Translations under genes and position numbers: made by a program
NCBI GenBank assembly: GCA_035938875.1
Contig: DASZGL010000034.1
Coordinates: forward strand, 1 to 26,454
DNA length: 26,454 bases
From: DASZGL01 sp035938875
Lineage (GTDB): Bacteria > Chloroflexota > Dormibacteria > Aeolococcales > Aeolococcaceae
Direction: 5' to 3'
Notes under the pieces: generated by a model
Database searches by the model: none
The model's input: the letters and a program-made list of their open reading frames with translations, nothing else
Told to the model about the DNA's origin: nothing
Part shown: in pieces, positions 15,946 to 22,308 of the stretch
How the letters are laid out: the number at the start of each line of letters is the position of its first letter
How positions within the stretch are numbered: position 1 is the first letter of the stretch

Positions 15946-16344
15946 GTGGAGTACTTCGGCAGAGCCTCGGTCGAGGCCACCGAGCATGGCGTCTTCGCCA
16001 ACGTCCACGAGTGCCCGGCGATCGAGGTCGAGCCCGGTGTGGTCCTCCGGCCGGTCGTCGGCACCGCCCTGCTCCTGTCCCACGTCACCATCGAGCCGCA
16101 CAGCCGGGCGACGGCGCACTCGCACGATGAGGAACAGGCAGGGCTTGTCATCGAGGGGACCTGCGAGTTTGTCCTCGGCGCGCAGACCCGGATGCTGGGG
16201 CCGGGCGACGTCTACCTCATCCCACCGGGAGTCGTCCACGAAGTGCGCACCGGCGACGCCCGCTGCGTCTTCCTCGACGTGTTCTCTCCACCTCGCGCCG
16301 CGTTGGTCGCGCTGCTCGAGGCACGCGAGCGATCGTCCGAGTAG
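15946..16344 (+). CDS. Small single-domain cupin protein
   Basis: 132 aa from GTG 15946. Cupin motif 1 is HSHDEEQAGLVIEG (58-71) with metal ligands His58, His60 and Gln/Glu near 63-64. Motif 2 is GPGDVYLIPPGVVHEV (85-100) with His98. A divalent-metal binding barrel of this size may be a sugar or amino-acid metabolic enzyme or a sensor; the sequence does not tell which. A PLP-dependent decarboxylase follows about 50 nt later on the same strand. Earlier in-frame starts overlap the hydrolase gene and lack conserved sequence. Confidence 0.82.
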   Translation: MEYFGRASVEATEHGVFANVHECPAIEVEPGVVLRPVVGTALLLSHVTIEPHSRATAHSHDEEQAGLVIEGTCEFVLGAQTRMLGPGDVYLIPPGVVHEVRTGDARCVFLDVFSPPRAALVALLEARERSSE

Positions 16345-16394
16345 GAGACGGAGCGGCGGAGCGCGGCGACATCGACCTGCCGTCGTCGGCGCGG

Positions 16395-17753
16395 TTGGCG
16401 ATCGACGCGGTGCGCCGCTGGGAGTCGCGCTGGTCGCCGGTCGCCGCGCATCCCAGCGTGCAGCTGCAGCAGGCCGACGTCGACCGAGTGCTCACCGAGC
16501 TGGCCGTGCGGCTCGAGGACAACTACCCGTTCTTCCATCCCGACTACGCCGGGCAGATGCTCAAACCGCCGAGCCCCATGGCCGTCGCCGCATACCTGAT
16601 GACCATGCTCATCAACCCCAACAACCACGCGCTCGATGGCGGTCCGGCGACGGCCGCGCTGGAGAAGGAGGTGGTCGCCCATATCGCCGCGATGTTCCAC
16701 CTGCCGGCCGCGCACCTCGGCCATCTCACGTCGAGCGGAACAATCGCCAACCTCGAGGCGTTGTTCATCGCCCGCGAGATCCATCCCGGCGCGGCGATCG
16801 CCTACAGCGAGGAGAGTCACTACACCCACGAGCGCATGTGTCGGGTGCTCGGTGTGCGCGGCATCAGCATCCCTGCCGACGGGCGCGGCCGCATCGACCT
16901 TGACGCGCTGGAGCAGACGCTGCGCAGCGAAAGGGTCGGCACGGTGGTCCTCACCGCGGGCACCACCGCGCTCGGCGCTGTCGACGAGATCGACCAAGCA
17001 CTCCGCCTGCGCGACGAGCATGGCGTCCGCATCCACGTCGACGCCGCGTACGGGGGCTTCTTCGCCATCCCCGCGTGGTCGAGTGCCAGCGATGTGCCCA
17101 CCTCGCCCTTCCGTGCCATCGCCGCCTGCGACTCGGTGGTCATCGACCCGCACAAGCATGGGCTGCAGCCCTATGGCTGCGGCTGCGTGCTCTTCCGCGA
17201 TCCGGCGGTGGGGCGCTTCTACAAGCACGACTCGCCGTACACCTACTTCACGTCAGAGGAGCTGCACCTGGGCGAGATCAGCCTGGAGTGCTCGCGCGCC
17301 GGTGCCGCGGCCGCGGCGCTGTGGGCCACGCTGCGGCTGTTTCCGCTCGACGAGCATGGCCTCGGTGCAGTCGTGAGCGCCGCGCGTCGTGCGGCGTTGG
17401 CCTTCGCCGAGCGCTTGCGTGCGTCGACATCGCTGCGCCTGTACCAAGAACCCGAGCTGGACATCGTCGCCTACTTTCCCATGACGCGTGGCGCGGGACC
17501 CGACGACATCGATGCGAAGAGCCAGGCTCTCTTCGAGGCGGCGATGCTGCTTACCGATCCGGTGTATGTGAGCGTGGCACGGGTCAGCGCGGCGAACATG
17601 CGGCGCCGTCACCCCGACATCGCCGACGGGCGCGATGAACCGGTGCGAGTGCTGCGCAGTGTGCTGATGAAGCCAGAGCACGAGCATGCCGGCGATGGCA
17701 TCGTCGAGCGACTCGATGCCATCGCCACGAAACTGTCGCCGCGTTTGCAATGA
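16395..17753 (+). CDS. PLP-dependent amino-acid decarboxylase, group II (glutamate/tyrosine/aspartate decarboxylase fold)
   Basis: 452 aa from TTG 16395; the true start is uncertain, because the frame is open back into the cupin stop and no clear Shine-Dalgarno is visible. TSSGTIANLEALFIAR (112-127) binds the PLP phosphate. HVDAAYGGFF (214-223) has Asp216, which pairs with the PLP ring nitrogen. DPHKHGLQPYGCG (251-263) contains the Schiff-base Lys254. The N-terminal YPFFHPDYAGQMLKPPSPMAVAAY is typical of this group, and the C-terminal small domain ends with VLRSVLMKPEH. It likely removes CO2 from an amino acid to form an amine or beta-alanine. It has no membrane segment. Its stop codon abuts the -35 of the M-box promoter. 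Confidence 0.88.
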   Translation: MAIDAVRRWESRWSPVAAHPSVQLQQADVDRVLTELAVRLEDNYPFFHPDYAGQMLKPPSPMAVAAYLMTMLINPNNHALDGGPATAALEKEVVAHIAAMFHLPAAHLGHLTSSGTIANLEALFIAREIHPGAAIAYSEESHYTHERMCRVLGVRGISIPADGRGRIDLDALEQTLRSERVGTVVLTAGTTALGAVDEIDQALRLRDEHGVRIHVDAAYGGFFAIPAWSSASDVPTSPFRAIAACDSVVIDPHKHGLQPYGCGCVLFRDPAVGRFYKHDSPYTYFTSEELHLGEISLECSRAGAAAAALWATLRLFPLDEHGLGAVVSAARRAALAFAERLRASTSLRLYQEPELDIVAYFPMTRGAGPDDIDAKSQALFEAAMLLTDPVYVSVARVSAANMRRRHPDIADGRDEPVRVLRSVLMKPEHEHAGDGIVERLDAIATKLSPRLQ

Positions 17754-17773
17754 GCGACGTGCCGTGGCATACT
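17745..17773 (+). promoter_or_regulatory. Promoter of the Mg2+ riboswitch transcript
   Basis: -35 TTGCAA (17745-17750) lies inside the last codons of the decarboxylase gene. The spacer is exactly 17 nt, then -10 CATACT (17768-17773). The start near 17780 is just before the first riboswitch helix. Confidence 0.6.
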
Positions 17774-17792
17774 CGCGGGGCAACCAGTCGCA

Positions 17793-17947
17793 CCTCGTTC
17801 GGTGAGGCGGCTGCACGGACACAGGCCACTGACCCCATCCGTGGAGACACGCTACGGGTCAGACCAGGTCTCCCCGGCACAAGGGGTGACCCGAAGTGGC
17901 TGGCCGCGAGGCCCACGCCGTGCAGCGCCAAAGCTCTGACGAGAAGG
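17793..17947 (+). promoter_or_regulatory. M-box (ykoK) magnesium riboswitch
   Basis: Recognised by line-up from memory with the Bacillus M-box. The conserved blocks appear in order: CTCGTTCGGTGAGGC, then ACACAGGCCACTGACCC, CGCTACGGGTCAGACC, AAGGGGTGACCC, GTGGCTGGCCG, and CGCCAAAGCTCTGACGAG at the 3' end. Helix P1 closes with CTCGT (17794-17798) and ACGAG (17939-17943). M-box RNAs fold when Mg2+ is plentiful and switch off magnesium-uptake genes. The downstream genes (MgtE-domain protein and NRAMP-type transporter) agree with this role. Confidence 0.93.
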
Positions 17948-18043
17948 GGTGTACCGGCGGTGACGCACCGTCGGTGAGCCTGGAGCCTACGGGCGCCACC
18001 CCTTCAGCGGCGCGTCCTGGGCCAGCGGGCGCATCGGAGGACG
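17944..18043 (+). promoter_or_regulatory. Expression platform of the M-box: competing helices and SD sequestration
   Basis: AAGGGGTG (17944-17951), which starts right at the 3' flank of P1, is perfectly complementary to CACCCCTT (17997-18004). Between them lies a 10-bp hairpin, 17953-17975, with loop ACG. Further on, CGTCCT (18013-18018) is perfectly complementary to AGGACG (18038-18043), which overlaps the Shine-Dalgarno GGAGG (18036-18040) of the leader ORF. No U-run follows, so control is probably translational or through Rho and not by an intrinsic terminator. The helices are seen; the switching mechanism is inferred. Confidence 0.55.
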
Positions 18044-18045
18044 TC

Positions 18046-18120
18046 ATGGACGAGGGCAGTAGTCCGCGTCAGATCGTCTCTTCGCGCACGCCCGCGCTGG
18101 AGGATTGCACCGCTCGGTGA
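18046..18120 (+). CDS. 24-codon leader ORF after the Mg2+ riboswitch
   Basis: ATG 18046 with GGAGG 5 nt upstream, one of the best ribosome sites in the window. It encodes MDEGSSPRQIVSSRTPALED (residues 1-20), then CTAR and stop at 18118-18120. It is not hydrophobic, so it is not like the membrane peptides MgtR or MgtS. The acidic DE right after Met and the prolines recall the sequence logic of MgtL, whose translation senses Mg2+ through ribosome stability, but there is no sequence similarity. It most likely acts in cis as a leader peptide. Coding status is inferred from the ribosome site and position only. Confidence 0.5.
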   Translation: MDEGSSPRQIVSSRTPALEDCTAR

Positions 18121-18497
18121 CCTCATGGCGTGCGCGATCCATCGCACACGCGTCGCCCGACGGCGACATGGAGGTTGTCACCGTGACCTGCGCAATTCTG
18201 ACTCTGGCGCCACCGGGACGTGCCCCGGCGCGCGCACCGACCCGCGATCAGGCCGCGAGGGTCGATCAGCATGCGATCGATCGGAGGGCATTGAGCGATG
18301 TTGTCTACCGCGCGGTGTGGCGCTGCGAGTTCGTCGACAGTGTGCCGAGCTGGAGCGTGCGTTTCGAGAGCGACGTCGTCGAGCTCCACGTCGTCCGCGC
18401 CGCGCCGCTTGACGGGGCGCGACGGGGCACTCGTCCGCGGGCCGGACGGGTCAAGGAGTTGGTCATCAACCCTGGTCCGAGGCGGCACAATGGCCGG
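18121..18497 (+). other. Long untranslated or relic segment before the MgtE-N gene
   Basis: The frame of the downstream gene stays open here as far as TTG 18105. One stretch (about 18291-18440) reads SDVVYRAVWRCEFVDSVPSW and then a VVELHVVRAAPLDG-like run, with moderately high third-position GC. I see a weak resemblance to the N-terminus of Acg-type nitroreductases, but the segment lacks a complete domain. It may be an N-terminal extension of the next protein, a decayed gene fragment, or part of a long regulated leader. A poor -10 (CACAAT, 18486-18491) stands 6 nt before ATG 18498. Confidence 0.35.
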
Positions 18498-19769
18498 ATG
18501 CCAGCCATAGAGGGCCCGCTGCTCCCGGTCAGCAAGCTGATGCACGCCGATCTCGTCGACCAGTCCGGCGACAAGCTGGGTCGGATCGACGATCTCGTCG
18601 TGCGCCTTGCCGACGGCGGCTACCCGCCCGTCACCGGCCTCCAGGCACGCATCGGTGGCCGACAGCTTTTCGTGCCGGCGAGTCTTGTCGCCAGCCTCGA
18701 GCCGGGCCGCGTCAAGCTGTCGGGCGCCATCCTCAACCTGGGGCGCTTCGAACGCCGCCCGGGCGAGGTTCTGCTGGGCAGCGACGTTCTGTCGCGCAAG
18801 CTCATCGACGTCGCCAACGGACGCCTGGTGAACGCCAACGACATCGAGCTTGGCTGCGTCGACGGATGGTGGCGTGTCGTCGGTGTCGACCCGAGCCGGC
18901 GCACGATGTTGCGGCGGCTGTTGCCAGGACAGGCGAGCGAGCGTGTCGATCCCGGCCGCGTCATCGACTGGTCCGACGTCGAGCCTTTCGTCGGTCACGT
19001 GCCCACGGCGCGTCTGCTCCTGCCGCTGCGTCGTCTACGGCGGCTCCATCCCGCGCAGATCGCCGACCTCGTCGAGGGCGCGTCGCACGAGGAAGGCGAC
19101 GAGATCATCACCGCGGTGCACGCTGATCCCGAACTCGAGGCCGACGTCTTCGAGGAGCTCGACACCGAGCACCAGGTCGAGTTCGTGCGCTCGCGCTCCG
19201 ACGCCGAGGCGGCTGCAGTTCTCGCCGAGATGGGCGCCGACGATGCCGCCGACCTCATCACCGAGCTCGACCAGGATCGTCGCCTGCCCATCCTCGGGTT
19301 GCTGCCCGCCGAACAGCAGAAGCAGGTACGTTCGCTGCTCGCCTACAACCCGACGACCGCAGGCGGAATGATGAGCCTCGAGCTGATCATCGTGCCCGAG
19401 ACCGCCTCGGTCGCCGACGCGCTGGCCAAGTTGAGAGCGGCCGACGCAGACCTTCCCTGGCAGGTGCTCAGTGCCGTGTTCATCACCGACGCCGACGGCC
19501 GGTTCAAGGGCTCTGTCCCCGTCGTCGACCTCGTGCGCGCCGGTCCGGACGTGCGGGTCGTCGACGCGAGAGAACCGGTCACCGCGCGGCTCGACGCGTC
19601 CGACGATCTTCCTGACGTCGCCCTGCTGATGACCGATTTCAACCTCGTCGCAGCTCCGGTTGTCGACGATGACGACCGGGTGCTCGGCGTGGTCACCGTC
19701 GACGACCTGCTCGAGGCGATGATGCCCAACGACTGGCGGCGGCGGCAGGCCGCTGAATCAGAGTCTTGA
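18498..19769 (+). CDS. Soluble PRC-barrel / MgtE N-domain / CBS protein (magnesium-sensing regulatory subunit)
   Basis: 423 aa from ATG 18498, where homologous sequence begins (LLPVSKLMHADLVDQSGDKLG). Residues about 10-65 are a PRC-barrel-like segment and 94-155 a second one. Residues about 178-283 match the MgtE intracellular N domain (helical repeats such as LHPAQIADLVEGAS, FEELDTEHQVEFV, MGADDAADLITELDQDRR). YNPTTAGGMMSLE (283-295) is the MgtE-type linker into CBS1 (about 290-345), then CBS2 (352-408). The protein stops where MgtE would enter the membrane: there is no transmembrane segment. In MgtE these domains bind Mg2+ and gate the pore. Here they would act on a separate partner, most simply the NRAMP-type transporter 91 nt downstream. 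The longer reading from TTG 18105 adds 131 doubtful residues. Confidence 0.87.
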   Translation: MPAIEGPLLPVSKLMHADLVDQSGDKLGRIDDLVVRLADGGYPPVTGLQARIGGRQLFVPASLVASLEPGRVKLSGAILNLGRFERRPGEVLLGSDVLSRKLIDVANGRLVNANDIELGCVDGWWRVVGVDPSRRTMLRRLLPGQASERVDPGRVIDWSDVEPFVGHVPTARLLLPLRRLRRLHPAQIADLVEGASHEEGDEIITAVHADPELEADVFEELDTEHQVEFVRSRSDAEAAAVLAEMGADDAADLITELDQDRRLPILGLLPAEQQKQVRSLLAYNPTTAGGMMSLELIIVPETASVADALAKLRAADADLPWQVLSAVFITDADGRFKGSVPVVDLVRAGPDVRVVDAREPVTARLDASDDLPDVALLMTDFNLVAAPVVDDDDRVLGVVTVDDLLEAMMPNDWRRRQAAESES

Positions 19770-19860
19770 TTCCGTCACACGCAGCGCCGCGCGCGCTGTC
19801 ACATCTCCGCAGCGGTCCGATGCCGCTGGCAACAACAGCAGATGAGCTGGAGGAACCGAC

Positions 19861-21510
19861 GTGTCCGTCTCTGAAAAGGATGTCCGCACCACGGCGCCAA
19901 GCGCGCATGGTCCGGCCGTCCTCGACGAGGCGCACATCGGTGACATCCGCGGTGCGCTGGGCACCATCCGCCTGGGCGACACCGCGCCGCGTCGCGGCAT
20001 CAGGTCGCGCCTCCTGGCGCTGGCGGCGATCATGGGGCCGGGACTCATCGTCATGGTCGGCGACAACGACGCCGGCGGTGTGTCGACGTACGCGCAGGCA
20101 GGACAGAACCACGGCACCACCCTGCTCTGGACGCTCCTCCTGCTCATCCCGGTGCTCATCGTCAACCAGGAGATGGTGGTCCGGCTCGGAGCGGTGACGG
20201 GTGTCGGTCACGCCCGGCTCATCAACGAGCGCTTCGGTCGCTTCTGGGCAGTCTTCTCCGTCGGCGACCTTTTTATCCTCAACTTCCTCACCATCGTCAC
20301 CGAGTTCATCGGTATCAGCCTGGCGTCGCAATACCTGGGCATCTCCTCCTACATCACCGTGCCGCTCGGGGCCGCGATGCTCATCGCCATCACCGCGAGC
20401 GGCAACTTCCAGCGTTGGGAACGCTTCATGTTCTTCTTCCTCGTCGGCAACCTCATGGTGCTGCCGCTGGTGATACTCAGCCATCCGGACGGCCATTCCG
20501 TCGCGCACGATTTCCTGGTGCCGGGTATCAAGGGGGGGTTCTCGTCCGACGCGGTGCTGCTGATCATCGCCGTCGTCGGCACCACGGTGGCCCCGTGGCA
20601 GCTGTTCTTCCAGCAGTCCAACGTGGTCGACAAGCGGATCACGCCGCGCTGGATCGGTTACGAGCGGGCCGACACCGTCATCGGCGCCTTCGTCGTCGTC
20701 ATCGGGGCGGCGGCGATCATGATCGCCGCCGCTTTTGCCTTTAGCGGCACGTCCGATTTCGGCCAGTTCACCGACGCGGGCGGCGTCATGAAGGGGCTGG
20801 CTGACCATCTGGGGCGCAGCGAGGGAGCGATCTTCGCCTTGATCCTCCTCGACGCGTCGATCATCGGCGCGGGTGCGGTGACCTTGGCGACGTCCTACGC
20901 CTTCGGTGACATCAGCGGGCTTCGCCATTCCCTGCATCGCAGCTTCCGAGACGCCAAGTTCTTCTACGGGACATATGCCGGTGTGGTGGCCTTCGCGGCG
21001 GCTATCGTGCTGGTGCCGAGGGCACCACTCGGCGTGATGACCACCGCGGTGCAGGCCCTGGCGGGCATTCTGCTGCCCAGCGCATCCATGTTCCTGCTGC
21101 TCCTCTGCAACGACCCCGAGGTTCTTGGGCCGTGGGTCAACCGGCCATGGCTCAATGCGCTGAGCACGGTGATCATCGGCGTGCTGCTGATGCTCTCGGC
21201 GATCCTGGTGATCTCGGTTGTGCTGCCAGGTGTCGACGTCGGCAAGCTGGTGGTGGTGATGGGCGCCCTGCTGGTGACGGCGTTGCTGATCGGTGGCGCA
21301 GTTCTCTTCAGCCGGCGTACTGCAGGACCTGCCCTACCTGAGGTGTCGCGCGAGGACCGCATGAACTGGCGGATGCCACCGCTGGCGCTCCTGCAGCGAC
21401 CGGTGTGGTCGCGGGGGCGCTCCATCGCCATGTATACGCTGAGCGGCTACCTGGTGATCGCCGTCCTTCTGCTGATCGTCAAGGCAGTGGAGCTTGCCAG
21501 CGGGCACTAG
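19861..21510 (+). CDS. NRAMP-family divalent-metal transporter, probably Mg2+-type (NRMT-like)
   Basis: 549 aa from GTG 19861 with GGAGG 7 nt upstream. About 11 membrane segments follow a 50-residue cytoplasmic N-terminus. In TM1 the canonical DPGN metal motif reads DAGG (70-73): Asp70 is kept and the Asn is Gly73. In TM6 the usual MPH reads APW (244-246): the Met that confers transition-metal preference is Ala244. EFIGISLASQYLGI in TM3 is normal for the family. Loss of Asn and Met, with Asp kept, is the pattern described for NRAMP-related magnesium transporters. With the upstream M-box riboswitch, Mg2+ uptake is a better call than manganese or iron. The protein is longer than the usual 400-450 aa. 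Confidence 0.9.
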   Translation: MSVSEKDVRTTAPSAHGPAVLDEAHIGDIRGALGTIRLGDTAPRRGIRSRLLALAAIMGPGLIVMVGDNDAGGVSTYAQAGQNHGTTLLWTLLLLIPVLIVNQEMVVRLGAVTGVGHARLINERFGRFWAVFSVGDLFILNFLTIVTEFIGISLASQYLGISSYITVPLGAAMLIAITASGNFQRWERFMFFFLVGNLMVLPLVILSHPDGHSVAHDFLVPGIKGGFSSDAVLLIIAVVGTTVAPWQLFFQQSNVVDKRITPRWIGYERADTVIGAFVVVIGAAAIMIAAAFAFSGTSDFGQFTDAGGVMKGLADHLGRSEGAIFALILLDASIIGAGAVTLATSYAFGDISGLRHSLHRSFRDAKFFYGTYAGVVAFAAAIVLVPRAPLGVMTTAVQALAGILLPSASMFLLLLCNDPEVLGPWVNRPWLNALSTVIIGVLLMLSAILVISVVLPGVDVGKLVVVMGALLVTALLIGGAVLFSRRTAGPALPEVSREDRMNWRMPPLALLQRPVWSRGRSIAMYTLSGYLVIAVLLLIVKAVELASGH

Positions 21511-21543
21511 CCGCAACGCAGGTGGCGGCAATCACGCCGCGGA

Positions 21544-21954
21544 TCAGCGCCGCCGTTCGACCTGGTGCAGGGCTCGCTCGACGGCGATGCAACGGTCCTC
21601 GACATAGTCGAGGCCGGCACCCTCGGTGACGCGGCGCGCCTTGTCGGAGACGATGCCCTGCTGTAGCCACACAGCGCCGGCGCCCGCGGCAACCGCCTGC
21701 CTGGCGACGTCGGCAGCGTCGCGGCTGGGGCGGAAGACGTCGACGATGTCGACGTGGACCGGGATGTCGGCCAGCTTGCGGTAGACGCGCTCGCCGAACA
21801 GCTCGTCGGCGTACGGGTTGACGGGGATGACGCGAAAGCCGTGCGACTGCATGACGGACGGGACAGACCCCGCGGCCTTACCGGGATCGCGCGAGGCGCC
21901 GACGACGGCGATCGTCGTGGCGGCCTCGAGGATCTCCTGCGGGCTGCGGCTCAC
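21544..21954 (-). CDS. CoA-binding (Rossmann) domain protein, YccU-like
   Basis: 136 aa from GTG 21954. A single CoA-binding domain like the N-terminal part of succinyl-CoA synthetase alpha: TIAVVGASRDPGKAAG (13-28), GFRVIPVNPYADELFG, DIVDVFRPS, AGAVWLQQGIVSDKARR and the closing DRCIAVE. Such stand-alone proteins bind CoA, but their role is unknown. The start GTG overlaps the stop of the upstream 62-aa gene (GTGA), so the longer open frame to 22203 is not used. It lies at the end of a minus-strand group and is convergent with the transporter gene. Confidence 0.87.
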   Translation of the reverse strand: MSRSPQEILEAATTIAVVGASRDPGKAAGSVPSVMQSHGFRVIPVNPYADELFGERVYRKLADIPVHVDIVDVFRPSRDAADVARQAVAAGAGAVWLQQGIVSDKARRVTEGAGLDYVEDRCIAVERALHQVERRR

Positions 21955-22139
21955 GCGCTCAGTTGACGCCGCCTCGCCCAGTAGGCGAGCAGCGAGCTCT
22001 CTTCCGCCCTCTGGGCGGCGGCCAGCCATTGCTGCCAGTTGCCCTCGGCTGCTGCGGGTGGGCTGAACAGTGCCGTCCACTTCCAGCCGGGCTGTTCGGT
22101 GTCGACGACGGGGTTCTTGGGTTCCATTGCTGTGTCCAT
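21951..22139 (-). CDS. Small protein of unknown function coupled to the CoA-binding protein
   Basis: 62 aa from ATG 22139 (an alternative ATG at 22127 gives 58). It is a soluble, Trp-rich, charged peptide: GWKWTALFSPP near the middle and a helical NWQQWLAAAQRAEESSLLAYWARRRQ near the end. Its stop overlaps the GTG of the CoA-binding gene by 4 nt, which supports it being real. I do not recognise a family. No Shine-Dalgarno is visible at either ATG, so the start is uncertain. Confidence 0.55.
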   Translation of the reverse strand: MDTAMEPKNPVVDTEQPGWKWTALFSPPAAAEGNWQQWLAAAQRAEESSLLAYWARRRQLSA

Positions 22140-22273
22140 GTCGGGGCGGGACGAACCGCCAGGGCGTTCCGGTGGTGTGTTCCTCAACCACGGCGCCGGG
22201 CAAACATCGCCCCGGCGGGCCGGATCAGCGAGGCTCGCTGTAACGGATCGTCGGATGCCGCCTAACAAGGGTT

Positions 22274-22295
22274 TCGCGGTTCTTCATCACCGCGA
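22274..22295 (-). terminator. Hairpin after the mannosyltransferase gene
   Basis: TCGCGGT/ACCGCGA, 7 bp with an 8-nt loop, 14 nt past the GT87 stop on the minus strand. No T-run follows, so termination would be weak or Rho-assisted. The rest of 22140-22308 shows nothing else I can support. Confidence 0.3.
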
Positions 22296-22308
22296 TGCGG
22301 GCCGCTGT

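Noticed and set aside
19693..20937. 414-aa minus-strand open frame opposite the NRAMP gene
   Set aside because: Repetitive Asp/His/Arg translation typical of the complement of a GC-rich membrane-protein gene; the plus strand clearly codes.
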